From NCBI GenBank assembly GCA_029550925.1, contig JAKPGL010000144.1:1-40021 (forward strand): a stretch of 40,021 nucleotides of DNA, read 5' to 3'. The notes under the pieces are model-generated. The model saw only the letters and a list, made by a program, of their open reading frames with translations. It did not search any database and had not been told where the DNA came from. The DNA is from Planctomycetota bacterium. GTDB taxonomy: Bacteria; Planctomycetota; Planctomycetia; Pirellulales; Thermoguttaceae. Positions 1 to 8,041 of this stretch are shown here, one piece after another. The translations under genes and the position numbers were made by a program. The first letter of the stretch is position 1. Each line of letters opens with the position of its first letter.

Positions 1-2
1 AG

Positions 3-512
3 AAACAAAAGGTCCGGTGGAACCAGGGGCAATTGCCCCGTCAGACCGTCGCCGACTATTACGCCCAGATGGACGCCGAAGGTCGCCGCGCTTCGACCAT
101 CGCCAGTGCGATCGAGATCAATCGACCGGTAAACCTCGACAAATGCTTGCGCGCCTTGGAATGGTGCCAAGGCGTGGTCCGCGAAGTTACCGACGAGGAA
201 ATCCTGGACGCTAAGGCCCAGGTCGGCGCAGGCGGCCTAGGCTGTGAACCGGCCAGCGCCGCCAGCGTGGCCGGGGCGAAAAAACTCCTCGCCGAAGGCG
301 TCATCTGCCCCGAAGAACGGGTCGTTTGCATCCTGACCGGCCATGTGCTGAAAGACCCCACCGCCACGGTGGCCTACCATACCACGGACCAGAAAATGTT
401 CAACGAAGTCCTGGGGCGTCGGGGCGTCCGTCGGTCTGCTTTTGCCAATCGTCCTGTCTCCGTCTCCAACAACCTGGAAGAAATCCTCAAAGCCATCCAG
501 TTGTACGGCTAA
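3..512 (+). CDS. thrC: Threonine synthase, C-terminal part (5' end outside window)
   Basis: This is the last ~170 residues of a PLP-dependent threonine synthase, which converts O-phosphohomoserine to threonine in the cytoplasm. The frame is open to the left window edge, so the TTG at 33 is internal and not a start. The diagnostic stretch reads [18 protein letters not shown], then [20 protein letters not shown], then [13 protein letters not shown], which is the typical C-terminal half of ThrC (glycine-rich loop, ExASAAxxAG helix, LTGxGLKDP-like strand). The catalytic PLP lysine lies upstream of the window. The gene is followed by a 773-bp gap and appears to be the last gene of its unit. The assignment rests on remembered family motifs; another fold-type II PLP enzyme is much less likely. 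Confidence 0.88.
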   Translation, partial: KQKVRWNQGQLPRQTVADYYAQMDAEGRRASTIASAIEINRPVNLDKCLRALEWCQGVVREVTDEEILDAKAQVGAGGLGCEPASAASVAGAKKLLAEGVICPEERVVCILTGHVLKDPTATVAYHTTDQKMFNEVLGRRGVRRSAFANRPVSVSNNLEEILKAIQLYG

Positions 513-585
513 TGGTTTTGGGGAACTTGTTGGCGGGATGGTGCGGCCCCATTTTTCCATCTCTCCCCACGGGACAGTCCGGTAG

Positions 586-606
586 GGCGTAGGCTCTGCC
601 TACGCC
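586..606. repeat. Perfect 9-bp inverted repeat downstream of thrC
   Basis: GGCGTAGGC, loop TCT, GCCTACGCC: a perfect 9-bp stem with a 3-base loop, 74 bp past the thrC stop. There is no T run after it on either strand, so it is either a non-canonical terminator, an mRNA-stabilising hairpin or a REP-like intergenic repeat. Confidence 0.6.
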
Positions 607-1186
607 GGAAACCAGGCGAGGGGAAAATGTTGCCAGTACAAAAGATTTGTTCCTGCTAGGCTTCCATTCGCTCCCTTCCCCGGTAGCGGCTTTGTGTAGG
701 CCCTGTTGGCTGGTTTGTCGGCTTCTGGTGCGGCGATGGAGAGGCGGTTGCTCCTACCGGCTGAACTTTTGTTGGGGAAGAATAGGGGGGGTGTGTTGGG
801 GCCCCCAAAGGGGGCGGGTTGAAATTCCTGTAATTTGGGGGGCTGGTAATTGCCGCAATTTTAGACTCTAATAAAGAAAACTGTTCCAGAAAGGCACACT
901 TGCCGAAAGGATTGGTTCGGGATGGGTTGCGAAGTGGGTGTGCCATATTTTGGGGGCGGTTTTGTAAGTTGTGCAATATATAGGGTGTCAATCTGTTTTT
1001 GACGCCGAAAGGCCGGATATTTGGCCAAAGGGAATGCGGTTTGCTTTTCAAGAGAGTAAGGTCTTTTCTGTTTGTTTAAGGCGGTTTTTTGAGGAGGCGG
1101 GCCGAGAGGGCCTACTTCTGGTGGAGCAGAGTCCCCCTGAATGTTGGCGAGGGGGTTTGGAATATTTTCAGAAAAATCTGTAAAAA

Positions 1187-1215
1187 TTGTGAAGGGAGGA
1201 CTTGATTTTTATAAT
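1187..1215 (+). promoter_or_regulatory. Candidate sigma-70 promoter of the sigma factor gene
   Basis: TTGTGA (1187-1192), 17-bp spacer, perfect TATAAT (1210-1215), in AT-rich DNA. The expected start near 1222 gives a leader of about 64 nt before the ATG at 1286. The -35 box matches consensus at 4 of 6 positions. Confidence 0.5.
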
Positions 1216-1285
1216 TTTTTACTGTAAAAAATGAGATTAAAAGAATACCTCCCTGTTCCTTTCCTCGCCCGCAAGGAGGACGACC

Positions 1286-2971
1286 ATGCAACTTACCTAT
1301 CGCAATCCTGTACTCCGAGAACTCCGCGACCAATTGGTTCGGTTTACTCCACGAGAGAAAAAAATCCAGCAGGCCGACGCCGCCGAGCGCCTCCTGCTGG
1401 AACTTGATCCAGATCGCGTTTATCCCTACGCCTATCTCTGCTACCGGATCACCCAATTTCGTCCCCAAGAGCACGCCCGTTTGCCGATCTCGGGGGAAGA
1501 AGCGATCCATGATCTTCGGCTGTTGATCGAAGATTTGACGGACGCAGCGGAGATTCCGGTCGAGCAGGCCGGCCAACGCGTCTGGACTGTCGAAGAACTC
1601 TGCGACTATTTCCGGGTTTCCACCAAGACGATTTCCCGATGGCGGCGGGACGGATTGGTGGCCCGTCGGTTTGTGTTTAGCGGTCGGAAGCGGGTTGGTT
1701 TTCTGCAAAGCTCCGTAGATCGTTTCGTCGAACAACATGCCGAGCGGGTCCGTCGAGGCGGACGGTTCAGCCAACTGAGCCAGGCGGAGCGGGATTGGAT
1801 TTTGCGGCGGGCGCGTCGGATGGCCGCCGCCGGGATATGCCTCCAGGATACGGCCAAACGACTCGCCCAGCGATTGGGGCGCAGTCTGGAAACCATCCGC
1901 GCCGCGATCCGCAAATTCGATCAGCAGTATCCGCATTTGGCCATCTTTCCGGATCATACCGGCCCGATCCGAGCGGAAACCCGACGAAAAATCTACCAAG
2001 AGTATCGTCTGGGTCAATCCGTCGCCGAGTTGGCCAAAAAGTATTGCCGCACCAGGACCAGTATTCATCGGATCATCGCCGAGGCGCGGGCCGAACAAAT
2101 TCTTCAGTTGCCGTTGGACTATATTCCCAACGACGATTTTCCTCGGATCGCCGAGGACCCGGCGTGGGAGGCGCAAGTATTGGGGCCGCCGCCGCCTGCG
2201 GAGCAGACGCCCAAAAAGCCGAGGCTCCCCAGCGGGCTGCCGCCGTATTTGGCCAGTCTGTATGAAACGCCCCTGTTGACCTCCCAGCAAGAAGTGCATC
2301 TGTTCCGGAAGATGAACTACTTGAAGTATAAGGCCAGCCTGCTCCGGAAACAGTTGGACCCGCAATCGCCGCGCACCTCGCTCATGGACCGGATTGAAAC
2401 GCTTTACGCAGAGATCACGGCCGCTAAAAATGAGATCATCCGGGCCAATTTGCGTCTGGTGGTTTCGATCGCCAAGCGGCACGTGGCGCCGAACATGAAC
2501 TTCTTCGAGCTTGTCAGCGACGGCAATATGTCGCTCATTCGGGCGGTGGAGAAGTTTGATTTTGCTCGCGGGTTCAAGTTCAGCACCTACGCCAGTTGGG
2601 CGATCATGAAGAACTTCGCCCGCACGATCCCCGACGCCCATCGGCTCCGGGAGCGCTTCAGAACGGCCTCTCAAGACATGTTCGCCGACGCCGAAGACGT
2701 TCGGTCGGACCCGCAGGAAATCGAGTTGGTCCAGGATCAACGGAAAATCCAGGTCGAAAGGATCCTGGAGCATCTCGATCCGCGGGAGCAGGAGATCATT
2801 GTCCGCCGATTCGGCCTCGTGCAGGGGCAGGAACCGCTGACGCTCAAACAGGTAGGCCGACAATTGGGCGTTACCAAAGAGCGGATCCGTCAACTGGAAG
2901 CCCGCGCCTTGGACAAACTCCGAAAGGCCGCCGAAGAAGAAAAGGTCGAGTTCATCGAGGTTCCCCAGTAA
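1286..2971 (+). CDS. Sigma-70 family RNA polymerase sigma factor with multi-HTH N-terminal half
   Basis: The C-terminal half (about 315-549) is a sigma-70 core. A region 1.2-like helix (PPYLASLYETPLLTSQQEV, 319-337) is followed by region 2 (about 380-450, with IIRANLRLVVSIAKRH and FKFSTYASWAIMKNFART) and region 4 (about 490-549, ending KERIRQLEARALDKLR). Region 3 is reduced to ~40 residues after RTIPDAHRLRERF. The N-terminal half is not a sigma region 1.1. Residues ~100-150 look like a MerR/excisionase winged helix (WTVEELCDYFRVSTKTISRW), ~165-212 like a second helix-turn-helix, and ~232-272 like a third (SVAELAKKYCRTRTSIHRII). The start is set by AAGGAGG 7 bp before ATG 1286. The protein binds core polymerase to direct promoter choice. 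Its length (561) resembles primary sigma factors but the architecture suggests a specialised group. Neighbours give no anti-sigma factor. Confidence 0.88.
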   Translation: MQLTYRNPVLRELRDQLVRFTPREKKIQQADAAERLLLELDPDRVYPYAYLCYRITQFRPQEHARLPISGEEAIHDLRLLIEDLTDAAEIPVEQAGQRVWTVEELCDYFRVSTKTISRWRRDGLVARRFVFSGRKRVGFLQSSVDRFVEQHAERVRRGGRFSQLSQAERDWILRRARRMAAAGICLQDTAKRLAQRLGRSLETIRAAIRKFDQQYPHLAIFPDHTGPIRAETRRKIYQEYRLGQSVAELAKKYCRTRTSIHRIIAEARAEQILQLPLDYIPNDDFPRIAEDPAWEAQVLGPPPPAEQTPKKPRLPSGLPPYLASLYETPLLTSQQEVHLFRKMNYLKYKASLLRKQLDPQSPRTSLMDRIETLYAEITAAKNEIIRANLRLVVSIAKRHVAPNMNFFELVSDGNMSLIRAVEKFDFARGFKFSTYASWAIMKNFARTIPDAHRLRERFRTASQDMFADAEDVRSDPQEIELVQDQRKIQVERILEHLDPREQEIIVRRFGLVQGQEPLTLKQVGRQLGVTKERIRQLEARALDKLRKAAEEEKVEFIEVPQ

Positions 2972-2974
2972 ACC

Positions 2975-3053
2975 CCTTCCGCAGGAAGGAGGGCGGTTAC
3001 GGGGCGTCCCCACGCGGAATACGGGGGAGAATAGGCCGTCTTTTCAGAAGACG
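2975..3053. other. Two small hairpins between convergent genes
   Basis: CCTTCC-GCA-GGAAGG lies 4 bp after the sigma stop (2975-2989) and CGTCTT-TTCAG-AAGACG lies at 3037-3053. Both sit in the 171-bp convergent spacer. No clear T run follows either, so a termination role is only possible. Confidence 0.35.
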
Positions 3054-3142
3054 ATTGGTGGGCGGGGCAACTTTCGTCTCATAATCCGCAGGGGGCTTGC
3101 GGCGAAGGAAGCGGGGATCGGCTTGTTTTCGGCTAAGCCGGG

Positions 3143-3664
3143 CTAAGAGGTTTCTGGTTCTGTAAAGAGGCGGCGGAGGAACTGCTCGGCTTGTTGCTGG
3201 ATGCCGGGGGCTTGGCTTTCGCGAGGCCCGGCCAGGTTGAGCACGTTGGGGCGGACTTCGTCCAACCATTGACGCAGGGCCTGCCAATCGATCGGTCGCT
3301 CCAGGTCAACTACCCGACAAGGCCGTCCGTATCGGGCCGCACAAATCCGCGTCCATTCCGTGCCGCCGCGCAGCGGACCCCGACAGAGGATCAACGTGGC
3401 GTCGGAGTCCCGCACGTTCCATTCGGTTCGCACGGCATACTGCGGGCTGTCGGTCTCTTGCAACTGATACCGGGCGGGGATGACGCCATCCTCCGCGGAT
3501 CGGCCTAGGGGACACCATCCTCCATGCGGAATCCCCAAGGCGATGGCCGCCTCCAGTGCCCCTCGATCCACTCCCGTCTGCCCCCCGGAAATGATCCGCC
3601 CGGGCCGAAACCCCTTCTGGATACGCCGCTCCGAACTCGTTGGGTCTGCCATACGCGAATCCAT
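3143..3664 (-). CDS. SLOG-fold protein, putative molybdenum carrier (YpsA-like) family
   Basis: This 173-residue protein carries the signature RIISGGQTGVDRGALEAA at about 23-40, then GIPHGGWCPLGRSAEDG and a central TLILCRGPLRGGTEWT. This pattern belongs to the putative molybdenum carrier family (PF12694) of the SLOG superfamily, a Rossmann-like fold with a GGxTGxD nucleotide/ligand-binding loop. The family name derives from structural context; no enzymatic reaction is firmly known, so a nucleotide or nucleotide-sugar ligand is as likely as molybdenum. No molybdenum cofactor genes are nearby. The gene is single and convergent with the sigma gene. An alternative in-frame ATG lies 12 bp downstream, and no strong ribosome site separates the two. 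Confidence 0.75.
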   Translation of the reverse strand: MDSRMADPTSSERRIQKGFRPGRIISGGQTGVDRGALEAAIALGIPHGGWCPLGRSAEDGVIPARYQLQETDSPQYAVRTEWNVRDSDATLILCRGPLRGGTEWTRICAARYGRPCRVVDLERPIDWQALRQWLDEVRPNVLNLAGPRESQAPGIQQQAEQFLRRLFTEPETS

Positions 3665-3884
3665 TCTGGATGTTCCATCTTGTCAAATTAGACTGATTAG
3701 GCTATGTTGATTTTCGGCAACACGTATCGAGATTGTATCGGTTGTAGGGGGTGCGTAAAAGGGTCTGCGGTCCCCGCCTGGTAATCCAGGGGGGTTAGGA
3801 AAACTTTTAGCCCAGGAGATAAGCTATATTGAAAATAGCTTTTCTTTTTTCTCGTCGTATTGCCTGCATCTGGGAGTCTGCACC

Positions 3885-4304
3885 ATGAGATTTTTTGCCC
3901 AGGGGCTCGTAGTACCTCTGTTGGTGTTTGTTCTGTTAATCGCAGAGGCGGCGGGGGGAGAAAATCAGGTTGTGTGGATCGGCCAAATGGACCCCGGGGA
4001 CCGCTTGGAAATATGGACTGCGGAACATGTGGTCTGTTTGGAACTGATCGACCCGGAGGCCGGAGAGGCGCAAGCGGCGGTATCCAGGGATGGGGTCCAT
4101 TTCGGCCCTACGGAACGAGTGTATCTTTTAGGGGCCACCGCTGGTCGGCATTCGGAGGGGCTTATGGTAGTTCGGATGGGGTGTATTGAGGTGGGCAAAC
4201 GCCTGGAATTGGCCGTCGGTGATCTTGAGCCTGGCCATCGGCGATTGACCGCCCCGGTGGAAGAAATTCGGATTCGCAAATCCGCCCACACCAGCCTCCC
4301 TTGA
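3885..4304 (+). CDS. Small exported protein of unknown function
   Basis: 139 residues. Residues ~5-24 (AQGLVVPLLVFVLLIAEAAG) form a Sec signal peptide with likely cleavage near AEAAG. The mature part of ~115 residues is predicted mostly beta, with WIGQMDPGDRLEIWTAEHVV and VYLLGATAGRHSEGLMVVRMG, and no catalytic motif I recognise. The last residues are basic. A weak GGGAG precedes the ATG by 8 bp. It stands alone, 206 bp before nadD on the same strand. I do not recognise the family; it is probably a lineage-specific periplasmic or surface protein. Confidence 0.6.
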   Translation: MRFFAQGLVVPLLVFVLLIAEAAGGENQVVWIGQMDPGDRLEIWTAEHVVCLELIDPEAGEAQAAVSRDGVHFGPTERVYLLGATAGRHSEGLMVVRMGCIEVGKRLELAVGDLEPGHRRLTAPVEEIRIRKSAHTSLP

Positions 4305-4510
4305 AGGAGGAATACGGCGGAATCATCCTCAAGCCGCCCGGCTCTAGTGCTTCGTCTAGGGTGTATTTTGGGGGGAATTTCGGCCGGTTGCCGAAAAAAG
4401 GATCGGATTGGACGGATTTTCCGAGTTCCGGCAGCAGAGTGCCGGAAGGAGGCCGCCCCTAAAAATGTCTTCCTACAGAAGCCCCTTCCACCGGAGGCGA
4501 AGGGACCAGA

Positions 4511-5188
4511 ATGAGTCGATTGGGAATTTTTGGCGGGTCGTTCGATCCGGTCCATTATGGGCATCTATTGTTGGCCGAAAACGCCCGAGAACAATATCGG
4601 CTGGATCGGGTGATCTTTGTCCCGGCAGGCCAACCACCGCACAAGCAGGTTCCGCCCTTGGCCTCGGCGGAAGATCGGGCGGCGATGCTGCAACTGGCCA
4701 TCGCCGGTCATGAGGCATTCGAAATAAGCCGGTACGAACTCGACCAAACCGGCGTCTGTTACACCGTCCAGACGCTTCGATATTTTCGGACGCAGTATCC
4801 GGAGGCGGAGCTGTTTTTGATCCTGGGCGGGGACATGCTCAAGGATTTGCCCCATTGGCGGGAAGCCGACGAGGTGATTCGGTTGGCTAGACCCTTGGCC
4901 GCCCGTCGGCCCGGCTGGGAAGATTGGGATTGGACGCCGTTTCAGGCGATCGCTTCTCCAGAACAGATCGAGCAAATACGTTCCGGGCTGATTCAGATGC
5001 CTTTGGCGGCCCTGAGCAGCACCGAAATCCGCCGCCGAGTCGCTGCGGGGAGAAGCATTCGCTATCAGACCCCCCGCGCCGTGGAACAATACATCTTAAC
5101 ACACGGTCTGTACCGCAACTCGGTTGTTTCCTCCGCGGCTAGTCCCCGGGAACCCGATTGCTCTGCTCCTCCTAGGCCCAACCGGTGA
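4511..5188 (+). CDS. nadD: Nicotinate-nucleotide adenylyltransferase
   Basis: NadD transfers AMP from ATP to nicotinate mononucleotide, giving deamido-NAD, the penultimate step of NAD synthesis in the cytoplasm. The N-terminus shows the nucleotidyltransferase signature GIFGGSFDPVHYGHL (about 6-20), with the HxGH motif as HYGH. Other conserved parts are FVPAGQPPHK (substrate loop), LILGGDMLKDLPHW (residues ~100-113, usual GxDxxxxxxxW), and SSTEIRRRVAAG, the C-terminal ISSTxIR motif. The length of 225 is slightly above the usual ~190-215 because of a proline-rich C-terminal tail of about 20 residues after TPRAVEQYILTHGLY. ATG 4511 fits the motif spacing exactly and has a purine-rich AAGGGA before it. 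The usual partners (rsfS, obgE) are not adjacent. Confidence 0.93.
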   Translation: MSRLGIFGGSFDPVHYGHLLLAENAREQYRLDRVIFVPAGQPPHKQVPPLASAEDRAAMLQLAIAGHEAFEISRYELDQTGVCYTVQTLRYFRTQYPEAELFLILGGDMLKDLPHWREADEVIRLARPLAARRPGWEDWDWTPFQAIASPEQIEQIRSGLIQMPLAALSSTEIRRRVAAGRSIRYQTPRAVEQYILTHGLYRNSVVSSAASPREPDCSAPPRPNR

Positions 5189-5207
5189 TCTCCGAGGGGC
5201 GTCCTGC

Positions 5208-5225
5208 CGCTGGGTCAACCCAGCG
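5208..5225. terminator. Hairpin between convergent nadD and sulfatase genes
   Basis: CGCTGGG-TCAA-CCCAGCG, a perfect 7-bp stem with a 4-base loop, starts 20 bp after the nadD stop in a 127-bp convergent spacer. There is no T run, so rho-independent termination is uncertain; position and stability are the only support. Confidence 0.35.
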
Positions 5226-5315
5226 CCAACGCTCCATCCTCCAAGAGGCCGACGGTCGTGAATTCCGGGAAACCGGCCCTATTTCTCATGGCGTCCTCGA
5301 TCCGGGCCTCCGAAA

Positions 5316-6908
5316 TTACTGCTTTGCGGCAGCGGGTGGTGTGGGTAGCATGGGCAGAGGCCGGCCGGGCGTCCAATCCCAGCGGTGGTCCTGGGGGCCG
5401 AGCCGACCCGGTTCTCGGCGTCCGGCGCCTTTCTGGCCAGTGGCCGAGTCGCCGAGTTCGGCCCGCATTTTGTCGGCCAAGGTTTGGATTTTGGCCGCAA
5501 TGTCGGGATGTTTGTCAGCCAAGTTGGTTGTTTCTCCCGGATCGGTCTGGAGATCAAAAAGGGAAAGGCCGATTTGGGCGTTTTGATAAGGGGCTGGTTG
5601 GCCGCCCGTCCCGCCGGGCCGACCGGCCAAGGTGCGATACTGGTGCGGGAAATGGAGTTTCCATCGGCCCATGCGTACCGCCTGCAAATGCTCGCCCCAA
5701 TAGAAGTAATAGGCCTCCTGGGGGCTGGGGGTATCCGGCGGACCGACCACCAACGGCCAGATGTTTTTGCCGTCGATCGGATGCGCAGGCAGGTCCGCCC
5801 CAGCTAAAAAGGCAATGGTAGGCAGGATGTCGATGGTCATGGCCGGGGTCTGGCATCGGCTGCCGGCCGGGATAACGCCGGGCTGCCAGAAGATCGCCGG
5901 TACGCGCACCCCGCCTTCAAACGAAGTGCCTTTCCCTTCGCGCAACGGACCGGCCGAACCGGCGTGATCGCCATAGGAAAGCCAAGGGCCGTTGTCAGAA
6001 GTAAAAATGACAAGCGTCTTTTTCTCCAGGCCGTGTTTGCGGATCGTCTGAACGATCTGGCCCACCGACCAATCCACCTCCATCATCACGTCGGCGAACA
6101 GACCCCGGCCGCTTTTGCCTCGAAACGGTTCGGAAACCGCCAACGGCACATGGACCATCGTATGGGCCAGATACAAAAAGAACGGACGATCCTTGTTCTT
6201 TTCGATAAACTGCACCGCCCGCTGGGTATAAAGGCGGGTAAGTTGGTCCTGGTCTTCCGCGGTTACCTCCGGATCGACGATTCGGTTTCCTTCCAGCAGC
6301 GGAAGCGGAGGATAGTGTTTACCGGCGGTAGGATGCCCAGGCCACATATCGTTGGAATACGGCAGGCCAAAGTATTCGTCAAATCCGTGTTCGGTGGGTA
6401 AGAACTTCGGATGATGGCCTAGGTGCCATTTGCCGATGCAACAGGTCGCATACCCTTTGTGTTTCAGGAGTTCGGCGATGGTAACTTCCTGAGCGGACAG
6501 GCCGTGGTCAGCCCGATGGTTCAGCGCCCCTTGGATGCCGATCCGCACATTGTAACAGCCTGTCAACAGACTGGCCCGCGACGCCGAACAAACCGCTTGA
6601 GGGACATAAAAATCCGTAAATATCCGCCCCTCTTGGGCCAATCGGTCCAGATGCGGCGTTGGATAGTCTTTTGCGCCGAAAGGACCGATGTCGGCGTAGC
6701 CCATATCGTCCATAAAAATAAGCACGATATTCGGACCGGTCTCCGGCGCCTGGATCGGGGCGCTGGCCGGAGGGGAATTCGCCGAGTGCGTCTCGGCCCC
6801 GCCGGCTATCCCGCCCCAAAATTCCATGCCCACCACCGCCCCACAGACCATTGAGAAACCAAGAGAAACCAGCCAACCCCCATAGAACCGCTTGGCCTTC
6901 TTCCCCAT
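5316..6908 (-). CDS. Secreted arylsulfatase-type sulfatase (S1 family)
   Basis: Hydrolyses sulfate esters; substrate unknown but probably a sulfated glycan. After a hydrophobic signal segment (about 10-38) comes NIVLIFMDDMGYADIG (60-75, metal-binding DD at 67-68). The formylglycine motif is C107-S-A-S-R111 in VCSASRASLLTG, i.e. C-x-A-x-R rather than the commoner C-x-P-x-R. Further conserved parts are GYATCCIGKWHLG, PFFLYLAHTMVHVPL, TSDNGPW, PLREGKGTSFEGGVRVPAIFWQPG and a C-terminal LFDLQTDPGETTNLAD. The start is the ATG at 6908, because GGGAGGAG lies 8 nt before it; a TTG six codons upstream overlaps that site. The family needs the sulfatase-modifying factor encoded elsewhere. The gene is single and divergent from the 7290 lipoprotein. 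The C-terminal ~30 residues are proline/glycine-rich and low complexity. Confidence 0.92.
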   Translation of the reverse strand: MGKKAKRFYGGWLVSLGFSMVCGAVVGMEFWGGIAGGAETHSANSPPASAPIQAPETGPNIVLIFMDDMGYADIGPFGAKDYPTPHLDRLAQEGRIFTDFYVPQAVCSASRASLLTGCYNVRIGIQGALNHRADHGLSAQEVTIAELLKHKGYATCCIGKWHLGHHPKFLPTEHGFDEYFGLPYSNDMWPGHPTAGKHYPPLPLLEGNRIVDPEVTAEDQDQLTRLYTQRAVQFIEKNKDRPFFLYLAHTMVHVPLAVSEPFRGKSGRGLFADVMMEVDWSVGQIVQTIRKHGLEKKTLVIFTSDNGPWLSYGDHAGSAGPLREGKGTSFEGGVRVPAIFWQPGVIPAGSRCQTPAMTIDILPTIAFLAGADLPAHPIDGKNIWPLVVGPPDTPSPQEAYYFYWGEHLQAVRMGRWKLHFPHQYRTLAGRPGGTGGQPAPYQNAQIGLSLFDLQTDPGETTNLADKHPDIAAKIQTLADKMRAELGDSATGQKGAGRREPGRLGPQDHRWDWTPGRPLPMLPTPPAAAKQ

Positions 6909-7289
6909 GTGTTGGACTCCTCCCAAAAGCCTGGAAGCAGTCTAGCACACCCACCCAGGGAAAGAAAGCAGCCTTTGCCAGGTTGCCCCGGCGTCCCCAA
7001 GTCCCAGGGGTTCTCGAAAGGATCGCTCTTGCGTTTTTAGGCCGGGATTGGCAAACTACGGAGTTTTGGGTCTCCGAGGGAAGCCGACCACCGGCCCCTC
7101 CTCGCTTGGGGGGGCTGTGGATTTGAGTGGAAAAGTACCTCTTCCCATCGCCAAGGATGGTAGAACGAAACTTTTAACCCCAATAGATTGTACCCCTGGA
7201 AGGCCATTGGGCGTTTCAGTTACAGGTTTCTGATTCCCAGAGCCGAGAGAACGCTTCCATTTCCTTCATCCCTTCAAAGGCCGTTCGAG
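6909..7289. other. 381-bp divergent intergenic region
   Basis: Lies between the sulfatase and lipoprotein start codons, so both promoters should be here. I see no clear -35/-10 pair, repeat or RNA gene. Small open frames in it have no ribosome site or motif. Confidence 0.5.
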
Positions 7290-7976
7290 ATGGGCAAGGA
7301 TGCCTTTTTTCTGTGGATGGGGGGGGTCGTGGGGTGGGTATGCCTACTGGCGGGGTGCATGACATACCCCGAAGCGGCTATTCTTCCCGATCCTCTCACC
7401 GGAAGTACACTGCCCGTGTATCAAAATCCCTTGCTTCTAGCAAGCACCGAGTATGAAAAGGTCTGGGAAATTGTGGCCGACGTGATCGACGATGAGTTTC
7501 GGATCGAACGGGAGATGCCAGTCCGCCGGATGGGGGATGTGTGGACCGAAGGCCGACTGGAGACCTATCCGCTGGTAGGTTCCACCCTGCTGGAACCGTG
7601 GCGGGAGGATGCGGCCAATTTCGATGAAAAACTCGAAGGCACCTTGCAGACCATTCGGCGGCGGGCGGTCGTGCGGGTCATCCCGGCTCAGGCGGGCCAG
7701 TGGGTGGAAGTCGTGGTATTTAAGGAATTGGAAGACGCACGTCCGTTGCGGTCCCCGGCCGGATCGGCCACGTTCCGGTACGACACTTCGTTGACCCGCA
7801 TCGAAAACCCGGTAACCGAACAACCCACCAACATCGGCTGGATACCTCTGGGCCGGGATACCGCCCTGGAACAGCACCTATTGGGCAAAATCCAAGCCCG
7901 GGTTTCAGGATTGCCGCCCCAACCGATTCCGTTCTGGCCGTGGAAGACCACCGGCGGCGGGTCATCGGCCCGGTAA
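7290..7976 (+). CDS. Predicted lipoprotein of unknown function
   Basis: 228 residues from the ATG at 7290. The frame is open upstream to 7188, but that extension is basic and would bury the signal peptide. The N-terminus MGKDAFFLWMGGVVGWVCLLAGC ends in a lipobox LLAGC with the lipidated cysteine at residue 23. The mature part contains EKVWEIVADVIDDEFRIERE, then VRRMGDVWTEGRLETYP, and ends with a proline-rich tail. These resemble a small planctomycete lipoprotein family of unknown role. AAAGG precedes the start. It is convergent with the histidine kinase gene, with a hairpin in between. No function can be stated. Confidence 0.7.
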   Translation: MGKDAFFLWMGGVVGWVCLLAGCMTYPEAAILPDPLTGSTLPVYQNPLLLASTEYEKVWEIVADVIDDEFRIEREMPVRRMGDVWTEGRLETYPLVGSTLLEPWREDAANFDEKLEGTLQTIRRRAVVRVIPAQAGQWVEVVVFKELEDARPLRSPAGSATFRYDTSLTRIENPVTEQPTNIGWIPLGRDTALEQHLLGKIQARVSGLPPQPIPFWPWKTTGGGSSAR

Positions 7977-7993
7977 ACAGCGGCCAACCCTTT

Positions 7994-8010
7994 GGCGGAA
8001 CCTTTCCGCC
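7994..8010. terminator. Hairpin between convergent lipoprotein and histidine kinase genes
   Basis: GGCGGAA-CCT-TTCCGCC, a perfect 7-bp stem with a 3-base loop, lies 17 bp after the lipoprotein stop and 31 bp from the kinase stop. It could end transcription from both sides, but neither side has a T run. Confidence 0.35.
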
Positions 8011-8041
8011 GAGCGAAGAAGAGGAGAAATCGCGTCGGAGC

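Larger units (their letters stand above)
513..1285. other. 773-bp non-coding spacer between thrC and the sigma factor gene
   Basis: No convincing gene is present; short open frames here lack family features and ribosome binding sites. It holds a perfect hairpin at 586-606, a G-rich tract at 785-818, an AT-rich stretch from about 1150 to 1240 and a promoter just before the sigma gene. Confidence 0.6.

Noticed and set aside
900-935. Reverse-strand TGGCAC resembling a sigma-54 -24 box.
   Set aside because: No TTGC at the required spacing; the sequence does not fit TGGCAC-N5-TTGC.
1112-3013. A 633-codon open frame on the minus strand opposite the sigma factor gene.
   Set aside because: It mirrors the sigma gene's codon pattern and shows no domain; its product is a low-complexity Arg/Pro/Leu mix. 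The + strand product has clear sigma motifs.
3143-3664. Reading the SLOG protein as a true molybdenum-storage gene.
   Set aside because: The family name is historical; no molybdenum cofactor or transport genes are near and no metal ligands are evident.
4377-4397. Short stem TTCGGC/GCCGAA followed by A run, considered as a terminator.
   Set aside because: On the + strand the run is A, not T, and no gene on the minus strand ends there.
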